From Candidatus Thiodiazotropha endoloripes (GTDB lineage Bacteria > Pseudomonadota > Gammaproteobacteria > Chromatiales > Chromatiaceae): a stretch of 64,000 nucleotides of DNA. The notes below the pieces were generated by a model that saw only the letters and a list, made by a program, of their open reading frames with translations, did not search any database and was not told where the DNA came from. Made by a program: the position numbers and the translations under genes. The DNA lies in NCBI GenBank assembly GCA_001709035.1, contig LVKA01000008.1, forward strand, positions 248,001 to 312,000. Direction: 5' to 3'. Shown here in pieces: positions 9,532-18,822 of this stretch (positions within the stretch are counted from its first letter, which is position 1; every line of letters starts with the position of its first letter).

Positions 9532-12500
9532 TTATCTGTTTATCAGTTGTGCGCTAGTCTGATTTGTAGCGCCATCCCTCAAGTATTCTATTCGAATCGT
9601 CTGACCTTGTTTCAGGGATTTGAGAGTTTTGGACAGATCTCGCAGACCTTTTATGGGAGTCTGATCAATATGGACAATGATATCCATCTTTTTAAGACCC
9701 GCCTTGTCAGCCGGAGAGTTGGGTACCACGCCATGCAGACGGTAGCCATGACCTTGATAAGTGAAATCAGGGATAGTGCCGAGAGAGACTTTGCGTTGTT
9801 TGGAAGTCTTCTGGGATTGTTGGGCACCGGCCAATCGAATTGTCATCGGTTCTTCACGAGCCGCTAGATATTCCACAACCTGTTTACTGACTTCGGCTAC
9901 CTTGATCATACCGTCAATGTCGATCTTATCAGCGGTATCCCCTGGTCTGTGGTAGTCCGTGTGAGCACCGGTGAAGAGCTGTGCAGCCGGAACTCCGGCT
10001 TCATGGAAACTGATCTGATCACTGGTGTCGAGGGGTTCATTGACCATTGCAGACTCTATGCCGGTAACGAAACCTATGCCTCTGAAAATATGGGGCCACT
10101 CTGAAGCGCTCTCTGCACCGAGCACAATCAGCTTGTTATCGAACAGACGGCCGACTGAGTCGAGATTGAGCATGCCGATCGTGTTGGATACCGGATGCCT
10201 TTGTTGATGCTTTACATAGTGTTTTGAACCCAGGCGACCCGCTTCCTCACCACTGAAAGCAACAAATACAATCGTACGGTCGGGTTTGTGGTTTTTGGCC
10301 AGTATGCGTGCCAATTCAAGCATGACGGCAATACCGCTGGCATTGTCATCTGCACCAAAGTGGATTTTGCCCTGGTTGTTTTCGCGGACATCGGGCCAGC
10401 CAAGTCCTAAGTGATCATAGTGTGCGCCAATCACGAGGTTTTGTTTTGAGCGTTGCGGGTGTCTGCCTGGAATAACGCCTATGATATTTTTCAGCCGCTG
10501 CGATTTACCTTCTTCATCATTGGCAAAGAAGTATTGAAAATATCCCTGTTGCTCGCCACCGGGCGTCAAACCCGCTTTTTTAAACGCGGCAGCTATGTAG
10601 TCTGCTGCCAGATCCAGACCTTTCGATCCCAGTCCTCGGCCCTGCAGCTGCCGATCGCTCAGATAGCTTACGGTTTGCATCATTTGTTGCGGATTGTATT
10701 CAAGCACCGGTTCGACCAGTGGTAAGGTAGGCTCTAATTTTGCTCTTGCTGCACCCGGTGTGAAGAGTCTGGTCATCGGTGAATTTGCAACCGGCCAGCG
10801 TCCCTTTAGGCTGTTTTTGGGTTCTGTGCCGCTGAAGGCCAGGTAGCTGTATTTATGGTAGTGGGGTATTTTGCGCCCCAGTCCTGGCAGTGCGCTGGGC
10901 AGGTCTGCAGTGATCAGTGCCAGTGGGTAGGGTTGTTCGTTCTGATTTCTGATTCTTGTAACCCATGCAAACGCACTGTTTTGTCGGCCGATCTGTTCTG
11001 CTCCCACACGGACAATATTGGGAGTGAATGTCAATGGATGTTGTTGCAACTGTTGTTGAACCTGTTTGGTGAAACGATTGTTCCAGCCGAGTACCACTGC
11101 TGCACTGTTTTCAGGCAGTCTTTCTATCTCATCATCTGCAATGATGGTGACTTGTTCCGGCCCCATATGGGAGATCTCATCAGCGAAGGCCTGCCAGGCT
11201 TTTTTCATCTCGCGTGTTGCACTGCTGGGATAGATTACGAGCAGTTTGGCTGTGCCGAAGATTTGTGTGAAAGCTGGCGGGGTCTCTTCCAGTGCCAGTT
11301 TTCTGAATAGATCGAATTGCGGATCAATGTCGAGTCGGGTCGGGATTGAAGGCAGATCCATTTCAAAAGTCTGCTTTCGCTTCACCATGGTGATGACCGA
11401 CTGTTTCGCTTCAGTTTGATTGGCCAGTGCAACCGCCACTGGGATATTTAACTTGTATACAGGGTCCGGTTGAAGCTGTTGCAGAGTAAACTGCAAGCGA
11501 ACTTTATCCGTTTGCTTGTCGATTCTGCTTGAAATGAGTCGAAGTTCAGGCGCCCCTGTGTATTCAACCCATTGAGTGAAGAAGCTTGTTAATGATTTTC
11601 CACTGACCGCTTCAAAAGTTTGCTGAAGGTCTGCAAAGGAGGCGATCTTAAACTCGTATTGCCGGTAGAACTGTCGAAGCGCCTTAGTGAAAAGTTGATC
11701 ACCTAGTTGCTTGCGCAGCATATGAAACATCATCAGGGTTTTACCATAACCGACGGCTTCAGTAGCTGAACTGTGCCTGCTTTTGAATGCTGTGAGGGGG
11801 AAGTCCCTGTGCTTGGCTGCATAGTCACGGTACTTTTGCAGGCTCTGCTGACGATAGTTGATACCCTGGCTCTGCTGTTCCTTGATCAGATGGTCTGCCA
11901 GATAGGCGGTTAATCCCTCACTCCAGTTACCGCTATCAAAATCCACATAAACCCCATTGCCCCACCAGTTGTGCAGTATCTCATGGGGATAAGATGTGTT
12001 GAGGATGAAAGGAAGACGAATCACTCTGGAGCCAAGCAGAGTGAATGAAGGCATGCCGAATCCGGTTTCCCAGAAGTTTTCTACCAATGCGAATTTGCTG
12101 TAGGGATAGGCTCCGATCAACTGTTCGTACATCTTCAGGTATTTGACCGTTGCCTGCAGGTATCGCTCTGCCAGTTTCTGATCTGCGCTACGAAGAAATA
12201 CCTGAGCCGATACCGGTTTCCCCTGGAGTTGTGTGATCTTCTGATATTCAGTGAACTCTGCTGCGATCAGATAGATCTCATCCTGTGGTTTGTCGATTTG
12301 CCAACGATCTATGTTCTGTTCGCTGTTGTTGTTAGGTTTTTCCCGGTGACCCTGAGTGACCGAGGACCAGCCAGCTGGCAGGGTGACCTGCATGTTGAAA
12401 GTGAGATAGGGATAGCCTTCGATTTGTGGATACCACAAGCTGCCAGCGGCTAGAAAAATCCCCTTTTTATCGATAAGTCCGGCGCTGCTTCTAAATCCCC

Positions 12501-12858
12501 TTGATCGTTCTTTGCGGCTGGAAGTTAATTTATGGTGTATGCGGCCAGTGTATTCCACCGTTAAGTGGTTTGCTCCTTTGGGCAGGCTGATATCATAACG
12601 CTCGGCATAATTATCCTGATGGTCAAGTCTGACCTGAACCTTGCCCTGGTCTGTAGAAAAACGAGGTTTTAGGTTGGCGTGCAGGATCAGCTTGAGATTA
12701 GATAGAGGTTGTGTGAATGAGATACGATCAGTGACGTTAAGCGTCTGCTGTTGCGGTTCAAGCTTGACATCAAGTTGATGGTGGATGGGTGGGTGGCTCT
12801 CGACCGCCAGCAGTGGTGTGCAAATCAACCAGAGTAGAAACAGGAGGCCTCTATTCAT
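9532..12858 (-). CDS. Secreted M1-M28-PDZ peptidase fusion
   Basis: This 1108-residue exported protein joins two metallopeptidases. A signal peptide (about residues 1-18) is followed by an M1 aminopeptidase-like region with the zinc motif HEILH at 292-296 and the downstream Glu in NWSEGLTAY. After a linker comes an M28 domain: GAHYDHLG at about 811, GADDNASG, FVAFSGEEAGRLGS, LNLDSVGRL, and HTDYHRPGDTADKI. A PDZ domain ends the protein (about 1020-1105). Both active sites look complete. The GAMEN-type exopeptidase motif is replaced by a WETGFGMPS segment, so M1 specificity may differ. The gene starts directly at the stop of the upstream propeller gene, implying co-translation. Confidence 0.9.
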   Translation of the reverse strand: MNRGLLFLLWLICTPLLAVESHPPIHHQLDVKLEPQQQTLNVTDRISFTQPLSNLKLILHANLKPRFSTDQGKVQVRLDHQDNYAERYDISLPKGANHLTVEYTGRIHHKLTSSRKERSRGFRSSAGLIDKKGIFLAAGSLWYPQIEGYPYLTFNMQVTLPAGWSSVTQGHREKPNNNSEQNIDRWQIDKPQDEIYLIAAEFTEYQKITQLQGKPVSAQVFLRSADQKLAERYLQATVKYLKMYEQLIGAYPYSKFALVENFWETGFGMPSFTLLGSRVIRLPFILNTSYPHEILHNWWGNGVYVDFDSGNWSEGLTAYLADHLIKEQQSQGINYRQQSLQKYRDYAAKHRDFPLTAFKSRHSSATEAVGYGKTLMMFHMLRKQLGDQLFTKALRQFYRQYEFKIASFADLQQTFEAVSGKSLTSFFTQWVEYTGAPELRLISSRIDKQTDKVRLQFTLQQLQPDPVYKLNIPVAVALANQTEAKQSVITMVKRKQTFEMDLPSIPTRLDIDPQFDLFRKLALEETPPAFTQIFGTAKLLVIYPSSATREMKKAWQAFADEISHMGPEQVTIIADDEIERLPENSAAVVLGWNNRFTKQVQQQLQQHPLTFTPNIVRVGAEQIGRQNSAFAWVTRIRNQNEQPYPLALITADLPSALPGLGRKIPHYHKYSYLAFSGTEPKNSLKGRWPVANSPMTRLFTPGAARAKLEPTLPLVEPVLEYNPQQMMQTVSYLSDRQLQGRGLGSKGLDLAADYIAAAFKKAGLTPGGEQQGYFQYFFANDEEGKSQRLKNIIGVIPGRHPQRSKQNLVIGAHYDHLGLGWPDVRENNQGKIHFGADDNASGIAVMLELARILAKNHKPDRTIVFVAFSGEEAGRLGSKHYVKHQQRHPVSNTIGMLNLDSVGRLFDNKLIVLGAESASEWPHIFRGIGFVTGIESAMVNEPLDTSDQISFHEAGVPAAQLFTGAHTDYHRPGDTADKIDIDGMIKVAEVSKQVVEYLAAREEPMTIRLAGAQQSQKTSKQRKVSLGTIPDFTYQGHGYRLHGVVPNSPADKAGLKKMDIIVHIDQTPIKGLRDLSKTLKSLKQGQTIRIEYLRDGATNQTSAQLINR

Positions 12859-13920
12859 CTATTCAGTCCAGTCAGCAATGAAAATATCCGTTGCACGAGG
12901 TTTGTCCGGATTGCGGTTGGAACCAAACACAATCTTTTTGCCGTTGGGTGAGAACATGGGGAAGCTGTCGAAAACCTGGTTATAGGTGATCCTCTCAAGT
13001 CCCGATCCATCGCTGTTTATCAGGTAGAGTTCAAAGTTGTGACCATATGTTTTGTAATCATCCCGCCAGTCATCCATGTTGCTTGAAAAGACGATGCGCT
13101 TACCGTCAGGATGCCAGGATGGGGCCCAGTTGGTGGCACCATTGTCTGTAAGGCGTATTTTGTTACTGCCATCTGCATCCATTACCCAAATATCCAGAGG
13201 TGTGGATTGGATGTAATCCTTCTCCATGTTTTCCTTCCACTGGGACTTTTCAGCGGCGGTGGAGGGATGCCATGCGCGCCAGACAATCTTTGTGCTGTCT
13301 GGAGAAAACCACGGTCCACCATCATAGCCTTCAGTATCAGTCAGGCGTTGAACATTGCCGCCATCCACATCCATCCGGTAGATGTCGAAATCCCCCTTGC
13401 GCTGTGAACCGAAAACGATCGACTTCCCGTCTGCGGAGACAATCGGTTCGGCGTCATATTTGGGGTTGTCGGTTAACGGTGTCAGGCCAGAACCGTCTGC
13501 ATTGGCCCGATAGATGTCGTAAGGGTGCAGCGGCCAGGCATAACGTATGTGTGGGGGCCATTCGGGTTTGCTTGGACAGCTTCCCTGAAGGTGGCTTGTG
13601 GATGCAAAAACGATCTGTTGTTCCCCGGGTTGGAAGAATGCGCAGGTGTGTGCGCCATGATTTGGGCTGACCATGGTTTTGTTGGATCCATCAATATTCA
13701 TGGTCCAGATCTTGTCGCACTCAAAACCCTCCCGGTTCGACTGGTAGATCAATTGTTGCCCGTCGAAACTGAAATAAGCCTCACCATTGTCCCCCTTGAA
13801 GGTCAGCTGAGTCAGGTTCGACATATGACGGTCATCCGATTTTTTTAAGACTGGCGTCTGTTCTGCGTAAGCCGGAAGGGTATAAATCAAGGTAAACAAT
13901 AGGGCTATTCTGTAGTACAT
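12859..13920 (-). CDS. Exported TolB-like beta-propeller (PD40 repeats) protein
   Basis: This 353-residue protein has a signal peptide ending in YAEQ and at least five PD40/WD40-like repeats of the form FSPDGKKIVFxSNR...DIYxMNxDGS. Such propellers occur in TolB, in oligopeptidases and as stand-alone periplasmic binding modules. It lacks the TolB N-terminal domain, so it is not TolB itself. ATG 13920 gives a proper signal peptide; the upstream GTG/TTG frame does not. The stop abuts the ATG of the peptidase fusion with no intervening base, so the pair is one operon and may form a peptide-processing system. Confidence 0.85.
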   Translation of the reverse strand: MYYRIALLFTLIYTLPAYAEQTPVLKKSDDRHMSNLTQLTFKGDNGEAYFSFDGQQLIYQSNREGFECDKIWTMNIDGSNKTMVSPNHGAHTCAFFQPGEQQIVFASTSHLQGSCPSKPEWPPHIRYAWPLHPYDIYRANADGSGLTPLTDNPKYDAEPIVSADGKSIVFGSQRKGDFDIYRMDVDGGNVQRLTDTEGYDGGPWFSPDSTKIVWRAWHPSTAAEKSQWKENMEKDYIQSTPLDIWVMDADGSNKIRLTDNGATNWAPSWHPDGKRIVFSSNMDDWRDDYKTYGHNFELYLINSDGSGLERITYNQVFDSFPMFSPNGKKIVFGSNRNPDKPRATDIFIADWTE

Positions 13921-13980
13921 TGGATCTCGTGTTCGGTTTTCCAGTGGTGTGTGAAGCACTCAGATTGATAACCTACAAGT

Positions 13981-14145
13981 TAAGGAACCTCCGAACAAGT
14001 CATGAACCGACATCTTGTCGCCAAAATGCACCGCTGCTGCGTTGCAGATCTTCGCAATAGCGGGCTATTACGTGCGATCTACGCCTTGAATCGGCAAATT
14101 TTGATCGACAAGCTGTTCGGTTCAGACTTATTCAGAGGTTGCTTA
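13981..14145. repeat. 165-base imperfect hairpin repeat element
   Basis: The ends are inverted repeats (TAAGGAACCTCCGAACAAGTC against GACTTATTCAGAGGTTGCTTA), and complementarity continues inward: GTC-TGAACCGA and CTTGTCG pair with CGACAAG and TTCGGTTCAGAC. A central AATAGC/GCTATT palindrome closes the structure. The whole unit would fold into one long hairpin. It resembles interspersed palindromic repeats seen in many proteobacterial genomes. No second copy was seen in this window. The rest of the 13921-14320 gap holds nothing recognisable. Confidence 0.7.
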
Positions 14146-14320
14146 ACACGAGCGTTGCCTCCGAACAGTCGGAAAGTTCAATAATATGGAGGCCGGTGGA
14201 AATTCCTGGCTAATATTGTTGAATTTTATCCGCTCAATATGGCTAAGATGATCGTCCTGGTTAGGGCCCAGTAGAACCGTTTGGATAGACCATTAGAATT
14301 TAACTGAGAGCTGATTGATT

Positions 14321-15136
14321 ATGGAATTGGACCTGGATGGTGGTCGCTTGATTCTGTTTTTGGGTGGATTGAGTTTTTTTATCCTCCTTGAAACCATCTT
14401 TCCCGCCCGTGTCTGGCAGGGGAAACGAATCAACCGCTTCATGTTTCATGCCGCTGTAGCGGCGCTGAACACAGTGATTGTCAGGGTATTGATCTATGTG
14501 CCCTTTCTGCTGTGGATTGTCTATGTCGAGCAGCAGGGCTGGGGTATTTCCCGCTGGTTGGGTTTGAATGGCTGGTTGGAAATTGTGGTGTCACTGATTA
14601 TGCTCGATCTGTTTGATTATTTCTGGCACAGAGCGAATCACCGTTTTCCTCTGCTGTGGCGTTTTCATAAAGCCCATCATGCGGATACCGAGATGGATGT
14701 GACCACCGCACTGCGTTTCCATCCGGGTGAACTTTTTCTCTCATCCTTCGCTAAAGCACTATGGGTGCTGGTCTGGGGACCCACCGCGATTGCCTGGTTT
14801 GTATTTGAAGGATTGATCAGTCTGTGCGCCCAGTTTCATCACAGCAATATTGATCTGCCTGAGCCAATAGAGCGGGTTCTGTGCAGAGTGATTGTAACTC
14901 CCAGGTTTCATACCTCCCATCATCGGGTTGAACGGAGCTATGGTGACGCAAATTTCTCCACCATATTCAGTTTCTGGGATCCGCTGTTCGGCAGCTATAA
15001 TCAGATGCCCAGAGAGGAAAAAGTTGCGGATAGCGGAGGCCTGATCGGCTTACCTCAGGCCCGGGAGACGGCGTTCTCCTTCAAGGCCTGGTTGATAGAG
15101 CCATTCAGTCGGAGAAATATGGGGTTGGCTGACTGA
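14321..15136 (+). CDS. Membrane fatty acid hydroxylase / sterol desaturase family di-iron protein
   Basis: This 271-residue integral membrane protein has four or more hydrophobic segments and the histidine clusters of the fatty acid hydroxylase superfamily: HRANHR (HX4H), HKAHHAD (HX2HH), QFHHSNI and HTSHHR. These ligate a non-heme di-iron centre that hydroxylates or desaturates lipid substrates such as sterols, carotenoids or fatty acids. The substrate cannot be deduced. ATG 14321 is preferred over the TTG six bases earlier. The gene stands alone after the hairpin repeat. Confidence 0.9.
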   Translation: MELDLDGGRLILFLGGLSFFILLETIFPARVWQGKRINRFMFHAAVAALNTVIVRVLIYVPFLLWIVYVEQQGWGISRWLGLNGWLEIVVSLIMLDLFDYFWHRANHRFPLLWRFHKAHHADTEMDVTTALRFHPGELFLSSFAKALWVLVWGPTAIAWFVFEGLISLCAQFHHSNIDLPEPIERVLCRVIVTPRFHTSHHRVERSYGDANFSTIFSFWDPLFGSYNQMPREEKVADSGGLIGLPQARETAFSFKAWLIEPFSRRNMGLAD

Positions 15137-15261
15137 GGTGCGGCGACTAAATATACCAAATGATAAGTTGGTCCAGTTTGGATGGTGTTCTCCATTAAGA
15201 CTACTCAGACCGGATTCCTGTAGAGATTCTATAACCTAAAAAAATTGTGAGGAGAGATGTT

Positions 15262-15534
15262 GTGAAAAAGATACTTGGCCTAGTGTTACTGTTTCCGTTG
15301 GCGGTATTTTCAGCGGAACACGCAGGCAAGGCTGCTGAACATGGCGGCAAGGCAATGAAGGCAAAACAGCAGGCATCAGAACATGCCGGCAAGGCTGCAG
15401 AGCATGGCGGAAAGGCCATGGAGGCCATGGAGGATGAGACGAAGAAAGTCAGCGAACATGGCGGTAAGGCGATGAAGAAGATGGAGCATGGCGGCAAACC
15501 TGCGGAACATGCAGGTAAACCGGCAGCCCAATAG
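15262..15534 (+). CDS. Small exported His/Lys repeat protein (SmbP-like)
   Basis: This 90-residue protein has a signal peptide (KKILGLVLLFPLAVFSA) and a mature part made almost entirely of degenerate 7-residue units with the consensus EHxGKAx: EHAGKAA, EHGGKAM, EHAGKAA, EHGGKAM, EHGGKAM, EHGGKPA, EHAGKPA. Regular spacing of His suggests periplasmic metal binding, in the manner of the small metal-binding protein SmbP of ammonia oxidisers; this analogy is inference. Start GTG 15262 follows a strong GAGGAGAG. A GTG at 15247 would precede that ribosome site and is unlikely. A second exported protein follows 10 bases downstream. Confidence 0.8.
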   Translation: MKKILGLVLLFPLAVFSAEHAGKAAEHGGKAMKAKQQASEHAGKAAEHGGKAMEAMEDETKKVSEHGGKAMKKMEHGGKPAEHAGKPAAQ

Positions 15535-15544
15535 GATTCAAGTG

Positions 15545-16000
15545 ATGATCAGATATCTGCTGCTGATTGGCTTGGCGGGATTGGCGACAACTCTATGTAT
15601 GGCTGATGAGTCAGGTGACACACCCACTGATAGCCGCAAGTATTATGTCGAAGACATTAAGTCAACCATGATGCAGCACATCGAGGATGTGGTGGATGAG
15701 AATGGTGTTTTTCGTCTACGTGACGATAAAACCGGAGAAGTCCTGACGCTGAAGTTCGTGCGTATTCATGATCCGGTCAGACAGATTGGCAGTGATATCT
15801 ACTTTGCCTGTACAGATTTTCATGTGGTTGGTGAGCCGGATAAGCTCTATGACCTCGATTTCTGGATGAATGACAAAACCGGTCAGTTAAAGATCTATCA
15901 ATCGAAGGTTCATAAAGAGCCCCGTTGGTCTCTTTTGTATGGTTGGTATAAGCAGCCTCGCTATACCTTCGTCAACGATGAGATTGAGTATCTTTACTAA
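15545..16000 (+). CDS. Hypothetical exported protein
   Basis: This 151-residue protein has an N-terminal signal peptide (MIRYLLLIGLAGLATTLCMA). The mature part is acidic and Tyr/Trp-rich at its end (WSLLYGWYKQPRYTFVNDEIEYLY), with a KTGEVLTLKFVRIHDPVRQIG segment in the middle. I do not recognise the family. It lies 10 bases after the repeat protein gene and is likely co-transcribed, suggesting a shared periplasmic role. ATG 15545 was chosen; the longer frame lacks a signal peptide. The 267 bases after it hold nothing recognisable. Confidence 0.75.
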   Translation: MIRYLLLIGLAGLATTLCMADESGDTPTDSRKYYVEDIKSTMMQHIEDVVDENGVFRLRDDKTGEVLTLKFVRIHDPVRQIGSDIYFACTDFHVVGEPDKLYDLDFWMNDKTGQLKIYQSKVHKEPRWSLLYGWYKQPRYTFVNDEIEYLY

Positions 16001-16267
16001 ATTCAGAGATTCATCCAGGGTTATGGTCTCTGCTGTTGATGGCTGAGTTGCTCGGATCGTTGTTGTCGTCAATGGTCTGTGGCATGCATCGTCGCCGCTT
16101 TGTGCATTACCGCAGAAAAGTATCAATCATTGCAGCAGCCGTTCGAGCTGGATCAAGGTATTTCCTATCCTTCCAATAAGTCTGCAGCCGCAGATTTTTT
16201 GAAGTCCTGTTCAGTCTGTTGATCCAGGCCACCCGGCAGTATGAGACGCGAACGGTTCAGCGGGGCC

Positions 16268-17464
16268 TTAATTACCGCCGGTGCTGGAATAGGCCAGACG
16301 GCTGACCCGGCCTGGGGTGGGAGCTTCCGGCACCAGCAGCGAAAGAATCAAGGAGATGGCGGCCATCGCGGCGCCGGCGTAGAACACCAGTGCGGGTGAG
16401 CTCATCCAGATGATCCCGAACGCAGCAGGAATCGCCACGGCGGCAATATGGTTGATGGAGAAGCTGACCCCGGCGGTCGAAGCGATATCCTCTTGATCGG
16501 CAATTTTCTGGAAATAGGTTTTGAGGGCGATTGCCAGGGCGAAAAAGAGGTGATCGATGATATAGAGTCCGGCGGCTATGGTGGCGTTTTCCACCAGGGC
16601 ATAGCCAACGAATACCAGGATCAGTCCGCTGTATTCGATCAGCAGGGCGCGCCGCTCCCCGATCTGGCCAATCAGGCGACCGATGCGTGGGGCAAGGAAG
16701 ACATTGAGGGTCGCATTGATCAAAAACAGCATGGCGATCTGTGAAACGCTGTAACCAAACTTCTCCACCATCAGAAAACCGGCGAACACCACGAAGATCT
16801 GACGGCGGGCGCCGGACATGAATGTCAGCAGATAGAAGAGCCAGTACCGCTTACGCAGCACCATGTGTTTGTGCTGTTCTGTCTTCTGCGGAAAGAGGGG
16901 AAAGCTCAACCAGGAGATCAGGGCGATCAGCAGGGTAAGTCCTCCCATCACCAGGTAGATCCACTGGTAGTCGAGTTGCAGCAGGTTATCCCCAAGCCAG
17001 ATCAGACCAAAGGTCAGGATCGAGGCAAATGAGCCGGCTGCGATCAGTTTGCCGAGTACTTCGGCGGAGTTGGATGTGTCGGTCCATTGCAGTGCCAGGG
17101 AGGTCTGCAGGGTTTCGTAGTAGTGAAATCCAACCGACATGATGACCGTGGTGATGTAGAGGCCGATGATCGAGGGAAAGAAACCGGTCAGGGCGGTACC
17201 CAGCCCGAGCAGAGCCAGCGAGATGTAGGCGAGCTTCTGTTCCCTCACCAGTAACAGCAGAAAAACCACACCGAAGGCAAGAAACCCGGGGATCTCTCTC
17301 AGGCTCTGCAGAATGCCCATCTCCTGGCCGGTAAAGGCCACTCTTTCGATGGCGAAGTTGTTCAACAGAGTCTGCCAGGCGGCAAAACTGAGCGGTACGG
17401 CAATCGCCATCAACATCAGCAGAAGTTCAGGTCGCTCTCTGAACTGTGTCGGAATCTTCATCAT
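16268..17464 (-). CDS. Major facilitator superfamily transporter
   Basis: This 398-residue protein has about 12 hydrophobic helices in two halves split by a basic loop (FPQKTEQHKHMVLRKRYWLF). It has MFS layout, but no substrate-specific motif was recognised. The start is one of two adjacent ATG codons (17464 or 17461). It diverges from an AraC-type regulator with only about 50 bases between start codons, so that regulator probably controls it. Confidence 0.85.
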   Translation of the reverse strand: MMKIPTQFRERPELLLMLMAIAVPLSFAAWQTLLNNFAIERVAFTGQEMGILQSLREIPGFLAFGVVFLLLLVREQKLAYISLALLGLGTALTGFFPSIIGLYITTVIMSVGFHYYETLQTSLALQWTDTSNSAEVLGKLIAAGSFASILTFGLIWLGDNLLQLDYQWIYLVMGGLTLLIALISWLSFPLFPQKTEQHKHMVLRKRYWLFYLLTFMSGARRQIFVVFAGFLMVEKFGYSVSQIAMLFLINATLNVFLAPRIGRLIGQIGERRALLIEYSGLILVFVGYALVENATIAAGLYIIDHLFFALAIALKTYFQKIADQEDIASTAGVSFSINHIAAVAIPAAFGIIWMSSPALVFYAGAAMAAISLILSLLVPEAPTPGRVSRLAYSSTGGN

Positions 17465-17514
17465 GTGACTATTATGAAGGGGAATTGAATTGTCTTAATA
17501 GCTATAATCTGACA

Positions 17515-18312
17515 ATGAATATTGAGAAACGGACAATAGACCCCCAGGTTCACGTGGGATATGTGGTGGATGCGGATCGGCCTGTTTTGACTCTGACAAG
17601 TGAGCGCAAGGCCTCGGAACTGGTCTCGAAACACTCCCACTTGAGAGGGCAGCTGCTGTTTGCCATCCGTGGCGCCATGAAGGCGACCACCGATGATGGG
17701 GCCTGGTTGGTTCCTCCCTCTCAGGCGCTGTGGATACCCCCTGGGGTGATGCATGAGGTCGAGATGGCCGAGGCGGTCTCATTGAGATCGGTCTATATCG
17801 ATCCGAATTATGTCGAGGAGTTGCCTGACGAGTGTTGTGTGGTGAGGGTGTCGGCTCTACTTAAGGCACTGATTCTGGAGGCGGCAGCGATCGGCAATGA
17901 CTATCAGCCTGAGACGGCCGGGGCGCGATTGATGCTGGTGATCCTGGATCAATTGAAAAAAATCGAGCGCTTCCCCCTCTATCTGCCTTTTTCCTCTGAA
18001 CCGAGGATCCGCCGGGTTACCGATAGTATGATCGCCAATCCTGCGGACAACCGCACACTGGCTGGGTGGGCTTTAGATATCGGCGCCAGTGAACGGACCT
18101 TGGGTCGACTCTTTATCCGTCATCTCGGGATGAGTTTTGGTGCCTGGCGTCGTCGCTTGAGGTTGCTGGAGTCGATCGACCGATTAGGCAATGGTGCCTC
18201 CGTGACGGAGGTCGCCTATGAGCTGGGTTATGGCAGCCCCAGTGCATTCATTGCGATGTTTCGTGAAAACCTGGGGGTACCCCCGGCACGGTTTTTTTCA
18301 GATCAGCGTTAA
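17515..18312 (+). CDS. AraC family transcriptional regulator with cupin sensor domain
   Basis: This 265-residue protein has an N-terminal AraC-type cupin (HSHLRGQLLFAIRGAMKATTDDGAWLVPPSQALWIPPGVMHEV) and a C-terminal double helix-turn-helix (RTLAGWALDIGASERTLGR..., VTEVAYELGYGSPSAFIAMFRENLG). It likely senses a small ligand and controls the divergent MFS gene. ATG 17515 fits the family N-terminus. A TATAAT sequence at 17503-17508 lies only 6 bases before it, so the transcript might be leaderless, or the promoter is elsewhere. Confidence 0.9.
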   Translation: MNIEKRTIDPQVHVGYVVDADRPVLTLTSERKASELVSKHSHLRGQLLFAIRGAMKATTDDGAWLVPPSQALWIPPGVMHEVEMAEAVSLRSVYIDPNYVEELPDECCVVRVSALLKALILEAAAIGNDYQPETAGARLMLVILDQLKKIERFPLYLPFSSEPRIRRVTDSMIANPADNRTLAGWALDIGASERTLGRLFIRHLGMSFGAWRRRLRLLESIDRLGNGASVTEVAYELGYGSPSAFIAMFRENLGVPPARFFSDQR

Positions 18313-18428
18313 GGTGTTTTCCCTCTTATTTTGACTGGGAAATTGGCTTTGGCGGTAACTTGGTTTATGATTCCTCTCTTTTTTGCGGCCCTGAGGCCCT
18401 TTGAAATTCATTCCGGTGGGGAAAAACG

Positions 18429-18701
18429 ATGGCACGTGTGACAGTTGAAGATTGCATGGATTTTGTGGATAACCGTTTTGATCTGGTCTTGCTTGCCACC
18501 AAAAGGGCCCGTCAACTGGTCAATGGCGTCGAGCCTCTGCTGCCTTGGGAAAACGACAAGCCCACCGTTATGGCGCTGCGTGAGATCGCCGAGGGCCTGA
18601 TCTCCCATCAGGATGTGGATGCGCAGCTCGCTGAGGAAGAGGCCGTGCTTGATGAGGCGATCATGGATGTTGACATCGCGCCGATGGAACCAAACCAATA
18701 A
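18429..18701 (+). CDS. rpoZ: RNA polymerase omega subunit
   Basis: This 90-residue omega subunit stabilises RNA polymerase assembly. [30 protein letters not shown] is the canonical N-terminus with the NRF(D/E)LV and A..RAR signature. It precedes spoT, the usual gammaproteobacterial order. The functional link is that omega forms part of a ppGpp-binding site on the polymerase in E. coli. Confidence 0.98.
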   Translation: MARVTVEDCMDFVDNRFDLVLLATKRARQLVNGVEPLLPWENDKPTVMALREIAEGLISHQDVDAQLAEEEAVLDEAIMDVDIAPMEPNQ

Positions 18702-18822
18702 GATTTCCTCCCCGCTTGCGGCGTTTATCGCCGCAACATACAGTTTTTCCTGTCTAATGACTTGCAACTCAGGGTTGAATCGGCACAGAATTCTCCATTA
18801 GTTGTGTTTTTGGAGTGCCCGA

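Noticed and set aside
14002-14184. 60-codon frame inside the hairpin repeat
   Set aside because: It is a by-product of the palindromic repeat; no ribosome site or conserved protein sequence.
16001-16267. Possible decayed gene between the exported protein and MFS genes
   Set aside because: Open stretches of up to about 60 codons exist, but none shows recognisable motifs or a consistent reading frame.
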